A stretch of 64,000 nt of DNA from an uncultured Lysobacteraceae bacterium (GCA_937897645.1 CALCNV010000138.1:21217-85216); one strand, 5' to 3'. Shown: positions 9,284 to 18,296, counted from the first letter of the stretch. Translations and numbers: made by a program. The notes: generated by a model from the letters alone, not told the origin.

Positions 9284-9823
9284 ATGGACACAGTTAGATT
9301 CCGTGCGGCAACACAAGCCGACATCCCCGCCCTGGTCGCCCTGGTCACCTCCGCCTACCGCGGCGACGTGAGCAGGCAGGGCTGGACCACCGAGGCCGAC
9401 ATGCTTGAAGGCCAGCGTATCGATGCCGAGGTGCTTCGTCGCGACATCGAACGGCCACGCAGTCGCATCCTCCTGGTCGAACGCGACGGCGTACTACTCG
9501 CTTGCGCGCATGTGGCCGAGGAAGACGACGCAGGGTACTTCGGCATGTTCTCGGTCCGTCCCGACCTGCAGGGCGCGGGCTTCGGCAAGGCTGTACTCGC
9601 TGAAGCCGAACGCATTGCGGGCGAAGAGTGGCGATTGCCAGCGATGCGCATGACCGTGATCGACATACGCGACGAGCTGATCACCTTCTACGAGCGCCGT
9701 GGCTACCGTCGCACCGGCATCAAGAAACCGTTTCCCTATGGGGACGAGCGTTACGGCATTCCCAAGCGCGACGACCTGCGCTTCGAGATCCTGGAGAAGG
9801 CGCTGGGAGGTCCAGGCGCATGA
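9284..9823 (+). CDS. GNAT-family N-acetyltransferase
   Basis: A 179-residue acetyl-CoA-dependent acyltransferase. The N-terminal FRAATQADIPALVALV and the acetyl-CoA motif A at VRPDLQGAGFGKAVLAEAE (about 87-105) are typical. The C-terminal TFYERRGYRRTG is motif B. The substrate is unknown. It overlaps the Rieske gene by 4 nt (ATGA), so the two are cotranslated, probably as the tail of the suf operon. Directly before the ATG is a small palindrome, CCGTA-AAA-TACGG (9269-9281). Confidence 0.85.
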   Translation: MDTVRFRAATQADIPALVALVTSAYRGDVSRQGWTTEADMLEGQRIDAEVLRRDIERPRSRILLVERDGVLLACAHVAEEDDAGYFGMFSVRPDLQGAGFGKAVLAEAERIAGEEWRLPAMRMTVIDIRDELITFYERRGYRRTGIKKPFPYGDERYGIPKRDDLRFEILEKALGGPGA

Positions 9824-10152
9824 ACGAGAACTGGACCTTCGTCTGCGCGACCAGTGAGCTGCTTCCAGGCGAAATGAAGACGGCTTGGGATGAAGTGACC
9901 TCGGTGCCCATCGTGGTGTTCAACCTTGATGGCCTGTATTACGCGCTGGAAGACAAATGCAGCCACGAGGACTTCGAGCTCTCCGCCGGTGGTTTGGATG
10001 CCGAGGCCGGCTCCATTGAATGCGTCCTGCACGGGGCCCGTTTCGATATCCGTGACGGACGCGCGCTGTGTGCCCCGGCCTATTCCGGCGTACCGAAGTT
10101 CCCAGTGAAGGTGGAACACGACGCCATCTGGACACGCGACGACCGCCAATAA
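9820..10152 (+). CDS. Rieske [2Fe-2S] ferredoxin-like protein
   Basis: A 110-residue soluble Rieske protein. The cluster ligands are C47-x-H49 (KCSHEDF) and C68-x2-H71 (ECVLHGARFD), the arrangement of dioxygenase-type ferredoxins. It has no membrane anchor or signal peptide. It overlaps the GNAT gene and ends the suf cluster; in many SUF operons a Rieske gene of this kind sits in the same place, which suggests a part in cluster delivery or electron supply to assembly, though this is inferred. No oxygenase subunit is nearby. Confidence 0.9.
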   Translation: MNENWTFVCATSELLPGEMKTAWDEVTSVPIVVFNLDGLYYALEDKCSHEDFELSAGGLDAEAGSIECVLHGARFDIRDGRALCAPAYSGVPKFPVKVEHDAIWTRDDRQ

Positions 10153-10192
10153 GCGGTCTTGCCAGCGGGCAACTGCAAAGAAATAGTTGTAA

Positions 10193-10213
10193 TCGCGAAT
10201 CATTCTCATTAGC
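10193..10213 (+). promoter_or_regulatory. Fur-box-like site before the TonB receptor gene
   Basis: CGCGAATCATTCTCATTAGC lies about 45 nt before the receptor ATG. It contains the ATTCTCATT core usual in Fur boxes of gammaproteobacteria (consensus GATAATGATAATCATTATC). Iron-repressed control is expected for a siderophore receptor. The match is by eye and imperfect. Confidence 0.6.
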
Positions 10214-10258
10214 ATTGCTGATTGAACGGGGTGTGAACCCCACCACATCGAGCCGAGA

Positions 10259-12619
10259 ATGAAATCCAGCCTGCGTCCCTCCCCCCTTGCTGCCGCCCTG
10301 TTGCTCTGTATTGCCTCCCCTGCGTGGGCCGACCTGCCCGCCGATCCGTCCGCCACCGAACTGGAGGCCGTCGAGGTACAGGGCGCGAAGGTCGACAAAG
10401 CCGCTTCGCCCAAATACACCGAAACGCTGCTCAACACCCCGCAGACCATCACCGTCATCAACCGCGACGTGATGGACCAGCAGAACCTGATTGGCCTGCG
10501 TGACGTGCTCAGCACCCTGCCCGGCATCACGTTTGGCGCGGGCGAAGGCGGCGGCGGTTTTGGCGACAGCATCAACCTGCGCGGCTTCAGCGCCAACAGC
10601 GACATCACCACCGACGGCGTGCGCGACAGCGCCCAGTACACGCGCACCGACAACTTCAACCTGGAATCGATCGAGCTGGTCAACGGCTCCAACTCGGTGT
10701 TCTCCGGCGCCGGCTCGGTTGGCGGCAACATCAACCTGGTCAGCAAGATGGCGCGCGAAGGCGACTTCAACAACGTGACCCTCGGTGCCGGCACCAATGG
10801 CTATGGTCGCATCACCGCCGACAGCAACTTCGATTTCGAGACCGGCACCGCACTGCGCCTGAACGCGATGGTCCACCAGAACGACGCGCCGGGCCGAGAT
10901 TACGAACAGTTCGAACGCTGGGGCTTTGCTTCATCGGCTGCATTCGGCCTGGGATCGGATACGCGCTTCACCTTGAATTTCCTGCACCAGCAGGATGAAA
11001 ACACGCCACAGTATGGCGTTCCGTATTACCGCAATGCCTTCAACGATGGCCCCTTGCCCATCGTGGATCCCAGCAACTACTACGGTTACCACAACGTCGA
11101 TACGCAGGAGATCGACGTCAACATGCTGACCGGCATCTTCGAACACGACTTCAACGACACCGTCACGCTGCGCAGCCTGGCCCGATTCCAGAAAGTCGAC
11201 CAACTGTCGATCGTCAATGCCGTGCAGGGCACCTGGTGCCTACCCAACAATCTCACGCCAACCAACACATCGTGCGTGGTCGGGACCGGCGCTGCGGCGA
11301 TCACCGTGCCGGCGGGCCAGTATTTGCCCAGCGGCCCACGTGGCTACGTGCGCGATACCAGCAATGCGATCGGCATGAGCCAGACCGACCTGACTGCGCG
11401 CTTCAACACCGGCGACATCGAGCACGCGCTGGTCGCCGGCGTTTCATTCTCGCGCGAGACCTTTGACCTGGATGTCGCCAGCGTGTTCCGGAACGCGGAT
11501 GGCAGCAATCCATTCGTAGCGCCCAACCACCTGCCTTTCATGGACATCGCCAACCCCGATTCGTACTACACCGGCCCGTACAACTACACCCTGACCGGCA
11601 GGACCGAAGGCACGCTGAGCAACCAGGCCGTGTACGTGTTCGACACGCTCAAGTTCAACGAGAAATTCTGGTTGAACCTGGGCGCACGCTATGAACATAA
11701 CGAAGGCGACACCGCCACGTGGAATGTATCCACCACGGCGGGCCCAGCAGGCCCGATCGGCACCATTACCGGGAAAAACCCTGCGTTCGTGAATGAAGAC
11801 AACCTGTTCTCGTACCGTGCCGGCCTGGTCTACAAGCCAGCGGAAAACGGATCGATCTATCTGTCATTCGCCAATTCGAAGACGCCTTCGAAAGCATCCG
11901 TCAACGGCGCATGCACGGCCGCGACCTGCAACGTGGATCCAGAGACCGCGGTGAACATCGAACTCGGTACCAAGTGGGAATTGTTGGGCAACCGGCTGGC
12001 GTTGAACGCAGCGCTGTTCCGCAACGAACGCGAGGACTACAAAGTCGCCGATCCTGGCAATCCACTGAATCCCTCGGGCGAGCAGCAACTCGACGGCAAG
12101 GCGCGCGTGCAGGGCCTGGCGTTGGGCGCGGCTGGCAACATCACGCGTGAATGGTCGGTGTTCGCCAACTACACGTACTTGGACAGCGAGGTGATCAACG
12201 GCGTATCGGAGAATTGCTACAACAATCCAAGCACTGCCTGTGGTAACTCCATCGCCATGCCCGATCCGCTGCAGGGCAATCCGCTGGTTGCTACGCCCAA
12301 GCATTCGGGCAGTCTGTGGACCACCTACCAGCTTGACGCGTGGACCTTCGGCTACGGCACCACCTACCAGGGCGAGGCCTACCTCAACAACAACAGCCTG
12401 CCCGCTGCTGGCAGCACCACGCCGGCCACGCTGTACACCAGCCCGGATTACTGGGTGCATCGGGCGATGGTCGGCTACCAGGTCAACGACCGCATTGGCC
12501 TGCAGTTGAACATCAACAATCTACTGGACAAGGAGTACTACACGCGCATCCGCAACAACGGCTGGGCCACGCCGGGCGATGCGCGTTCGGCTGTACTGAC
12601 CGCGACGCTCCGGTTCTGA
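10259..12619 (+). CDS. fiu: TonB-dependent catecholate siderophore receptor, Fiu-like
   Basis: A 786-residue outer-membrane transporter for ferric catecholate-type siderophores. It has a signal peptide (cleaved after ASPAWA) and a TonB-box-like stretch ELEAVEVQG. The plug domain runs about 55-165 (LLNTPQTITVINRDVMDQQN, INLRGFSANSDITTDGVRD), followed by a 22-strand barrel ending in the typical aromatic residue (TATLRF). Plug features and the adjacent PiuC-type gene match the E. coli fiu-ybiX and Pseudomonas piuA-piuC pairs. A Fur-box-like site precedes it and a hairpin terminator follows. The exact ligand cannot be read from sequence. Confidence 0.88.
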   Translation: MKSSLRPSPLAAALLLCIASPAWADLPADPSATELEAVEVQGAKVDKAASPKYTETLLNTPQTITVINRDVMDQQNLIGLRDVLSTLPGITFGAGEGGGGFGDSINLRGFSANSDITTDGVRDSAQYTRTDNFNLESIELVNGSNSVFSGAGSVGGNINLVSKMAREGDFNNVTLGAGTNGYGRITADSNFDFETGTALRLNAMVHQNDAPGRDYEQFERWGFASSAAFGLGSDTRFTLNFLHQQDENTPQYGVPYYRNAFNDGPLPIVDPSNYYGYHNVDTQEIDVNMLTGIFEHDFNDTVTLRSLARFQKVDQLSIVNAVQGTWCLPNNLTPTNTSCVVGTGAAAITVPAGQYLPSGPRGYVRDTSNAIGMSQTDLTARFNTGDIEHALVAGVSFSRETFDLDVASVFRNADGSNPFVAPNHLPFMDIANPDSYYTGPYNYTLTGRTEGTLSNQAVYVFDTLKFNEKFWLNLGARYEHNEGDTATWNVSTTAGPAGPIGTITGKNPAFVNEDNLFSYRAGLVYKPAENGSIYLSFANSKTPSKASVNGACTAATCNVDPETAVNIELGTKWELLGNRLALNAALFRNEREDYKVADPGNPLNPSGEQQLDGKARVQGLALGAAGNITREWSVFANYTYLDSEVINGVSENCYNNPSTACGNSIAMPDPLQGNPLVATPKHSGSLWTTYQLDAWTFGYGTTYQGEAYLNNNSLPAAGSTTPATLYTSPDYWVHRAMVGYQVNDRIGLQLNINNLLDKEYYTRIRNNGWATPGDARSAVLTATLRF

Positions 12620-12645
12620 GCCGAGTAGGCACTGCAACACCAACT

Positions 12646-12680
12646 CGCCCTGCCCATGCACAATGGGTGGGGCGTTTTTT
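12646..12680 (+). terminator. Rho-independent terminator after the receptor gene
   Basis: CGCCCTGCCCAT pairs with ATGGGTGGGGCG (two G-U pairs) around a short loop and is followed by TTTTTT. It separates the receptor gene from piuC, although part of the transcription may read through. Confidence 0.8.
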
Positions 12681-12701
12681 CATGGACCTAGGTGAAATCC
12701 C

Positions 12702-13388
12702 ATGCTCCTGCATATTCCTGACATCCTGACACCCGAACAGGTTGCAAGCGCACGCGCGCAACTGCAGTCGGCCGAGTGGGCCGATGGCCGCGTCACGGCC
12801 GGCTATCAATCCGCAAAAGCCAAGGACAACGCGCAGTTGCCGGAGGACTCACCGGCAGCAAAGCAATTGGGTGCCATAGTGCTGGAAGCGCTGTCACGCA
12901 ACAGCACCTTCTTTTCGGCTGCGTTGCCGAAACGCATCTACCCGCCGTTGTTCAATCGCTATGCAGGCGGACAATCATTCGGTTTCCACGTGGACAACGC
13001 CGTGCGCTACGACCGCAGCCGCGGCCAGGCGGAAGCCATTCGTACCGACCTGTCGGCGACCCTGTTCCTGTCTTCACCCGAGGACTACGACGGCGGCGAA
13101 TTGATCATCGAAGACACCTACGGCACGCAAAGCATCAAGCTGCCAGCCGGACACATGGTGCTGTACCCGGGTACCAGCCTGCACAAGGTGACGCCGGTGA
13201 CGCGCGGCGCGCGCGTGGCATCGTTCTTCTGGATACAGAGCATGGTGCGCGATGACGGCCATCGCCGCCTGATGTTCGAACTCGATCTTTCCATTCGTCG
13301 CCTGACCCAGGACGTGCCGGACCATCCTGCCCTCGTGCAACTGACTGGCGTGTACCACAACCTTTTGCGGCAATGGACCGAAGTCTGA
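12702..13388 (+). CDS. piuC: PiuC/YbiX-family PKHD-type Fe(II)/2-oxoglutarate hydroxylase
   Basis: A 228-residue 2-oxoglutarate-dependent dioxygenase. The iron ligands are His96 and Asp98 (FHVDN) and His161 (SLHKVTPV); the 2-oxoglutarate-binding Arg171 lies in [10 protein letters not shown]. The family accompanies catecholate receptor genes in proteobacteria. It is thought to modify or help release iron from incoming siderophores, but the substrate is not settled. Starts 82 nt after the receptor, beyond a terminator, and ends just before a second Fur-box-like site. Confidence 0.9.
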   Translation: MLLHIPDILTPEQVASARAQLQSAEWADGRVTAGYQSAKAKDNAQLPEDSPAAKQLGAIVLEALSRNSTFFSAALPKRIYPPLFNRYAGGQSFGFHVDNAVRYDRSRGQAEAIRTDLSATLFLSSPEDYDGGELIIEDTYGTQSIKLPAGHMVLYPGTSLHKVTPVTRGARVASFFWIQSMVRDDGHRRLMFELDLSIRRLTQDVPDHPALVQLTGVYHNLLRQWTEV

Positions 13389-13418
13389 CCACCGAGGAAG
13401 CCCACATACGCCAATTTT

Positions 13419-13441
13419 GTAATTGAGAGCTATTCTCATCT
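13419..13441 (+). promoter_or_regulatory. Fur-box-like site before the PepSY-ApbE-reductase genes
   Basis: AATTGAGAGCTATTCTCATCTG contains the dyad TGAGA-GCTAT-TCTCA and the TTCTCAT core of gammaproteobacterial Fur boxes. It lies 30-60 nt before the PepSY gene, suggesting that the downstream redox genes form a second iron-repressed transcript. Confidence 0.6.
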
Positions 13442-13468
13442 GTGGTGTAATACTCCCCCGCTTCCACC

Positions 13469-14128
13469 TTGCCCGGAATCCGTTTGTCGCGCACGTCCTC
13501 CTCCACGGATCTTTCCAGCAGCCAGCAACGCCGTGGCTTCTGGCTGCGCACGCTACACCAGTGGCACTGGATCAGCTCGGCGGTGTGTCTGATCGGCATG
13601 CTGCTGTTTGCGATCACCGGCATTACCCTCAACCACGCCTCGCGCATCGAGGCGAAGCCGCAGGTCGTCAACCTGACGGCGGAGTTACCGGGGCGATTGC
13701 TGCAGGGAATGGGCGAGCGCGCGGAAGGCAACGCGCCCCTACCCGCCGCCACGGCGAACTGGTTGGAGGACGAATTCGACATTGCCATCGGATCACGCCC
13801 TGCGGAATGGTCGGAAGAGGAAATCTACCTGTCCATGCCACGTCCCGGCGCGGATGCGTGGATCAGCATCGACCGCACCACCGGCGCGGTGGAATTCGAA
13901 ACCACGAAGCGCGGGTGGATTTCCTACTTCAACGATCTGCACAAAGGTCGTAATGCCGGAACGGCATGGAGCTGGTTCCTGGATGTTTTCGCCGTGGCGA
14001 CCCTGGTGTTCTGCATCACCGGCCTGTTCCTGCTGCACCTGCACGCCAAGCAGCGACGCATGACCTGGCCGTACGTGGGACTGGGACTGGTGATTCCCCT
14101 GCTGATCGCACTGCTGTTCATCCACTGA
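13469..14128 (+). CDS. PepSY-associated transmembrane protein
   Basis: A 219-residue inner-membrane protein with TM1 at about 34-54 and TM2 at 165-190. A third helix lies at 199-217. A PepSY-like periplasmic domain sits between the first two ([12 protein letters not shown]). Histidines at the membrane edges (His30, His33, His56, His158, His190, His192) could bind heme, as in the PepSY-TM ferric reductase family. No ATG is available before the first helix; the frame opens at TTG 13469, and TTG 13484 with GGAA upstream is an alternative. It lies first in the probable operon PepSY-DUF2271-DUF4198-apbE-reductase. Confidence 0.75.
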   Translation: MPGIRLSRTSSSTDLSSSQQRRGFWLRTLHQWHWISSAVCLIGMLLFAITGITLNHASRIEAKPQVVNLTAELPGRLLQGMGERAEGNAPLPAATANWLEDEFDIAIGSRPAEWSEEEIYLSMPRPGADAWISIDRTTGAVEFETTKRGWISYFNDLHKGRNAGTAWSWFLDVFAVATLVFCITGLFLLHLHAKQRRMTWPYVGLGLVIPLLIALLFIH

Positions 14129-14155
14129 CTTTCCCTTCAAACGAAGAGCACACCC

Positions 14156-14686
14156 ATGTCCAGGATCCACGTCACCACCACACTCACCATCGCCTTGAGC
14201 GGCATGCTGGCGATTCCGGCGTACTCGGCGGAACTGAACCTCAGCGTCGAGATTCCGCAATTGAGTGTCGCCGAGTACCACCGACCCTACGTGGCGGTGT
14301 GGGTGGAAGGTGCCGACCAGAAAGTCGCGACCAACCTGTCGGTCTGGTACCAGGTGAAGGACACGCAGGAAGGCCACGGCACCAAGTGGCTGCCCGACCT
14401 GCGCCAGTGGTGGCGCAAGTCCGGACGCAGCCTGAAGGTTCCCGTCGACGGCGTGACCGGGCCGACGCGACCGGTGGGCAAGCACGCGCTCAAGTTCAGT
14501 GACAAACAGCCGCAACTCGCCACGCTAGCACCGGGCAATTACACCTTGGTGGTGGAAGCCGCGCGCGAAGTCGGCGGCCGCGAACTACTCAAGATTCCTT
14601 TCACCTGGCCAGCTAAGGCCGCACAGTCAGGCAAGGCGCAGGGCAGCAGCGAACTGGGTGCCGTGACCCTCGCCATCAAGCCGTGA
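14156..14686 (+). CDS. DUF2271 periplasmic protein with a flavinylation-like motif
   Basis: A 176-residue exported protein with a signal peptide cleaved near AYSA-ELN, followed by a beta-sandwich-like DUF2271 domain ([21 protein letters not shown] and [16 protein letters not shown]). Residues 98-104, DGVTGPT, resemble the Dxx[ST]GA[ST] site to which ApbE links FMN in NqrC and RnfG, with Pro replacing Ala; Thr104 would be the acceptor. The flavin transferase gene apbE is two genes downstream. I infer a periplasmic flavoprotein that takes electrons from the PepSY membrane protein. Confidence 0.75.
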   Translation: MSRIHVTTTLTIALSGMLAIPAYSAELNLSVEIPQLSVAEYHRPYVAVWVEGADQKVATNLSVWYQVKDTQEGHGTKWLPDLRQWWRKSGRSLKVPVDGVTGPTRPVGKHALKFSDKQPQLATLAPGNYTLVVEAAREVGGRELLKIPFTWPAKAAQSGKAQGSSELGAVTLAIKP

Positions 14687-14691
14687 TTTTT

Positions 14692-14723
14692 TTGTGGGAG
14701 GGCCTGACCAGCCCCTCCCACAA
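14692..14723 (+). repeat. GTGGGAGGG inverted repeat, possible terminator
   Basis: TTGTGGGAGGG (14692-14702) and CCCTCCCACAA (14713-14723) are perfect inverse complements. The element follows directly on the DUF2271 stop codon and is preceded by a run of T. It is related to the arms at 741-805. It may dampen, but probably does not end, transcription into DUF4198. Confidence 0.75.
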
Positions 14724-14769
14724 GATCGACGAACTCCTCTCTCTACTTCCGCATTCGCAGGAGCACCGC

Positions 14770-15576
14770 ATGAAACGCACCGCACTCGCCCTCGTTCTTT
14801 CACTTGCTGTTCTTCCCTTCTCGGCCATGGCGCACAAAGCCTGGCTGCAACCTTCGCAAACCGTGATCGCCGGCACCGATCCGTGGATCACCGTGGATGC
14901 CGCCGTGTCCAACGACCTGTTCTATTTCAACCACGTGCCGTTGCGCCTGGACAACCTGGTCATCACCGCGCCGGACGGCAGCAAGGACACGCCGCAGAAT
15001 GCTGCGACCGGAAAGTTGCGCAGTGTGTTCGACGTGCAGTTGAAGCAGCAGGGCACCTATCGCCTGGCCATCGTCAACAGCGGCCTGAATGCGAGCTGGG
15101 ACGAAGCCGGCAAGCCTAAGCGCTGGCGTGGTACCGCGGCGACGTTCGCCACTGAAGTTCCCAAGGATGCGAAAGACCTGAAGGTGTCGCAATCCGTTGG
15201 CCGCAACGAAACCTTCGTCACCAATGGCTCGCCCAACCTGACGGCGCTGGCCACCAGCGGCGAAGGCATCGAGCTGATACCGGTGACGCATCCGAATGAC
15301 CTGTTCGCAGGTGAACAGGCCAAGTTCAAGTTGCACATCGATGGCAAGCCGGCCGCTGGACTGGAGATCGAAATCACCCGCGGCGGTACGCGTTACCGCA
15401 ACGCACAGGACGAGATCAAGGTGACGACCGATGCCAATGGCGAATTCGCAGTCACCTGGCCGGAAGCCGGCATGTACTGGCTGGAAACCGGCAGCGAGGA
15501 CGACAAGACTTCGGTGCCGCAAGCCAAACAGCGTCGCCTGACGTATGTGGCTACGCTGGAAGTGCTGCCGCAGTAA
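14770..15576 (+). CDS. DUF4198 periplasmic protein
   Basis: A 268-residue exported protein with a signal peptide ending in SAMA and the mature start HKAWLQPS. That motif (mature His near the N terminus) is typical of DUF4198/NikM-like proteins tied to metal handling. A C-terminal Ig-like segment includes [15 protein letters not shown] and [21 protein letters not shown]. Families of this kind recur beside DUF2271, PepSY and ApbE genes. Here it probably handles iron or another metal in the periplasm, which is inferred from context. The frame opens earlier, but the ATG at 14770 gives a clean signal peptide. Confidence 0.78.
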   Translation: MKRTALALVLSLAVLPFSAMAHKAWLQPSQTVIAGTDPWITVDAAVSNDLFYFNHVPLRLDNLVITAPDGSKDTPQNAATGKLRSVFDVQLKQQGTYRLAIVNSGLNASWDEAGKPKRWRGTAATFATEVPKDAKDLKVSQSVGRNETFVTNGSPNLTALATSGEGIELIPVTHPNDLFAGEQAKFKLHIDGKPAAGLEIEITRGGTRYRNAQDEIKVTTDANGEFAVTWPEAGMYWLETGSEDDKTSVPQAKQRRLTYVATLEVLPQ

Positions 15577-15628
15577 AGGCTTCCTTCTCCTTCTTGGGGA
15601 AGGGAACTGCGACTACCTCCTGAGCCTA

Positions 15629-16600
15629 ATGTCTAACGCACCTGACACCAGCATCGCTACCCTTGGCGGCCAAACCATGGGCACCACCTGGTGCGTGAAG
15701 CTGGTGGTTTCGCCGCGCCAGGATTTGCATCCACTGCATGCCGTCATGCAGTCACACCTGGATCGGGTGGTGGCGCAGATGAGCACGTGGGAAGCGGACT
15801 CGGACATCAGTCGCTTCAATCGCCATGCCGCCGGCACCTGGCAAATGCTTCCTCCGGAGTTCTTTACGGTGCTCGACTGCGCACTTGGGATCGCCGACGC
15901 GAGCGACGGCGCCTACGACCCTACCGTGGGGCCGCTGGTTGAGGCGTGGGGTTTTGGTGCATCTGCTTGCGCAAGGCGGGTGCCGGACACGCAAGCCATG
16001 CTGGACGCTTGTTCGCGTGTGGGCTGGCAGCGCCTGCTTGTTCAGGCCAAGGATTCCAGTGCGCTGCAGCCGGGTGGGGTGCAGCTCGACCTTTCCGCCA
16101 TCGCCAAAGGGTATGGCGTGGATTGCGTGGCGCACTGCCTGCGCGGGCGAGGCATCGACAGTGCATTGGTAGAAGTCGGTGGAGAGTTATATGGCTATGG
16201 GCGCAAGCCGGATGGAAGTCCGTGGCAGGTGCTGGTGGAATCCTCGCCTGACGAAGAAGCGGACGACACCCATCCTCGACGCGTGATTTCCCTTGAGAAT
16301 CGCGCCATCGCCACGTCAGGCGACCATTGGCATGCCTTCGAGCAGGACGGCGTCCGCTATTCGCATACGCTGGACCCACGTAGTGGCTATCCGGTGCGGC
16401 ATGCGCCCGCCGCAGTCACCGTGATCGCGGACGATGCCATGCATGCCGATGCCTGGGCGACCGCGTTGACTGTCATGGGTGCGGATGCAGGCTTTGCATT
16501 CGCCCAGCAGAAGCAATTGGCGGCACGTTTCATGGTGCGTAGTGATGGGCGATGGACTGAATACATGACCGACGCTTTCCAGGCGTTGCTCCCGGCATGA
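15629..16600 (+). CDS. apbE: FAD:protein FMN transferase ApbE
   Basis: A 323-residue flavin transferase that moves FMN from FAD to a Ser/Thr of target proteins in a Mg-dependent reaction. Family segments are GGQTMGTTW, QMSTWEADSDISRFN, DGAYDPTVGPLVEAWGFG, LDLSAIAKGYGVD, ALVEVGGELYGYG, ATSGDHW and SHTLDPRSGYP. No signal peptide or lipobox precedes MSNAPDTS, although most Gram-negative ApbE proteins act in the periplasm; the longer frame upstream lies inside the DUF4198 gene and is unlikely. It overlaps the reductase gene by 4 nt. The likely target is the DUF2271 protein. Confidence 0.92.
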   Translation: MSNAPDTSIATLGGQTMGTTWCVKLVVSPRQDLHPLHAVMQSHLDRVVAQMSTWEADSDISRFNRHAAGTWQMLPPEFFTVLDCALGIADASDGAYDPTVGPLVEAWGFGASACARRVPDTQAMLDACSRVGWQRLLVQAKDSSALQPGGVQLDLSAIAKGYGVDCVAHCLRGRGIDSALVEVGGELYGYGRKPDGSPWQVLVESSPDEEADDTHPRRVISLENRAIATSGDHWHAFEQDGVRYSHTLDPRSGYPVRHAPAAVTVIADDAMHADAWATALTVMGADAGFAFAQQKQLAARFMVRSDGRWTEYMTDAFQALLPA

Positions 16601-18240
16601 AGACAGCATCCAGTACGCCTGCGTGGCGCTCACCCGTGCTGTGGGGCAACCTGGTGTCGATACTGGCACTGGCATTGATTGCACTAGCGCTGGCCAGCGT
16701 GCAGGGTGATGCGTGGTGGCTGGCGTCGCCACGCGGCAATCGCTGGATAAGCGCGGGCATTGCGTTGCTTGCCTACCTGCTATTTTGCGTCGCGATGCTG
16801 TGGCGTTCACGACCACGCACGCCACAGGATGGATCTGCGACCAGCACGAACAATGCCTTCGTGCTGGTGGCTTACGCCAGCCAGACCGGCTTTGCGCAAC
16901 AACTGGCGGAACGCACCGCCGACAACCTGCGCAGTTCCGGACTGTTGGTGAAGTTGCGCGCCATCGAACAGGTCGAGCCCGCCTTGCTGGCGCAGGCCGA
17001 GCGCGCATTGTTCGTGGCCAGCACCACCGGTGAAGGGGATCCGCCCGACTCCGCCCTCGCCTTCGTACGTGGCGTCATGTCGCAAGCGCTTGCCTTGGGC
17101 CATATGCACTATGCAGTGCTGGCCTTGGGCGACCGCGAATACACGCATTTCTGCGGATTCGGGCACCAACTCGACAACTGGTTACGCCAGCACGGCGCGC
17201 AACCCTTGTTTGACCTAGTCGAGGTGGAGAACGCCGATGAAAGCGCACTGCGCCATTGGCAACACCACATCGGCCAGATCAGCGGCGTAACCGACCAGCC
17301 GGACTGGACGACACCTCGCTACGAATCCTGGCAGTTAGCCGAACGCAAGCTGCTCAACCCCGATAGCGTCGGTGGTGGCGTATTCCACCTTTCGATTGCA
17401 GCACCATCCAGCGCTACGCCCCACTGGGTGGCCGGTGATATTGCAGAGATTGGACCGCGCCAATCGTCACAGGCGGTACGTGCGCTGCTGTCTGTCGCCG
17501 GACTGGATTCTGCTGCTCGGGTCGTGATCGATAGAGAATCACACACGCTGGGCGATGTCATTTCGCGATCCCACTTACCTGCGCATGACGCACTGTCCGG
17601 ATTGGATGCGCAGACCTTGGCGGATACGCTGAAGCCGCTTCCGCACCGCGAGTACTCCATCGCCTCGTTGCCTGCCGACGGCACCTTGCAACTCGTGGTG
17701 CGGCGCATGCTGCGCCCGGATGGTTCGCCCGGCATCGGCAGTGGCTGGTTATGCGATCACGCAATGCCGGGAGGCGAGATAGCGCTGCGGATGCGCAGCA
17801 ACCTCAATTTCCATGCGCCAGCCCCGGACAGGCCGATGATCCTGATCGGCAACGGCACGGGGATCGCTGGCTTGCGCGCCCATCTGAAGGCACGCGTTGC
17901 GGCCGATGCACGACGCAACTGGCTGCTGTTCGGCGAGCGCAACGCCGGACATGATTTCTTCTTCGGCAAGGAGTTGTTCGACTGGCAGGCACGAGGTTTC
18001 ATCGAGCGGCTCGACCTTGCCTTCTCGCGCGACCAAGAGCAGCGCGTCTATGTCCAGCACAAGCTGGAGCAAGCAGCCGAACGATTGCGAGAATGGGTCA
18101 ACGACGGTGCCGCTCTCTATGTCTGTGGCAGCCTGGCTGGCATGGCACCTGCCGTGGATGCGGTGCTACGCGCAACGCTGGGCGGCGAGGAAGTGGAAGC
18201 CATGCTGGCGAATGGGCGCTATCGACGTGATGTGTATTGA
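16597..18240 (+). CDS. Membrane-anchored flavodoxin/FNR reductase, CysJ-like
   Basis: A 547-residue diflavin reductase. Two N-terminal helices (about 17-35 and 51-69) anchor it in the inner membrane. A flavodoxin domain binds FMN (VAYASQTGFAQQLAE from 91, ASTTGEGDPP, LALGDREYTHFCGFG). A ferredoxin-NADP reductase domain binds FAD and NADPH (REYSIASL, GNGTGIAGLRAHL, LLFGERN, YVCGSLAGM) and ends in RRDVY, as in CysJ. It would pass electrons from cytoplasmic NADPH to the membrane PepSY protein. Coupled to apbE by a 4-nt overlap and last in the iron-redox operon. Confidence 0.9.
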   Translation: MKTASSTPAWRSPVLWGNLVSILALALIALALASVQGDAWWLASPRGNRWISAGIALLAYLLFCVAMLWRSRPRTPQDGSATSTNNAFVLVAYASQTGFAQQLAERTADNLRSSGLLVKLRAIEQVEPALLAQAERALFVASTTGEGDPPDSALAFVRGVMSQALALGHMHYAVLALGDREYTHFCGFGHQLDNWLRQHGAQPLFDLVEVENADESALRHWQHHIGQISGVTDQPDWTTPRYESWQLAERKLLNPDSVGGGVFHLSIAAPSSATPHWVAGDIAEIGPRQSSQAVRALLSVAGLDSAARVVIDRESHTLGDVISRSHLPAHDALSGLDAQTLADTLKPLPHREYSIASLPADGTLQLVVRRMLRPDGSPGIGSGWLCDHAMPGGEIALRMRSNLNFHAPAPDRPMILIGNGTGIAGLRAHLKARVAADARRNWLLFGERNAGHDFFFGKELFDWQARGFIERLDLAFSRDQEQRVYVQHKLEQAAERLREWVNDGAALYVCGSLAGMAPAVDAVLRATLGGEEVEAMLANGRYRRDVY

Positions 18241-18261
18241 GCGCTGGAACCTCGTCCCACG

Positions 18262-18296
18262 ACTGCTGTATTCCCGGTACTCCAAGCAGTATTTTT
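18262..18296 (+). terminator. Weak terminator after the reductase gene
   Basis: ACTGCT and AGCAGT pair across a long loop and are followed by ATTTTT. The stem is short, so this is only a candidate end for the operon. It sits between convergent genes. Confidence 0.3.

Noticed and set aside
13469..14128. FMN-acceptor site in the PepSY protein (TTGAV)
   Set aside because: The final Ser/Thr needed for flavinylation is Val, so I do not call it a flavinylation site.
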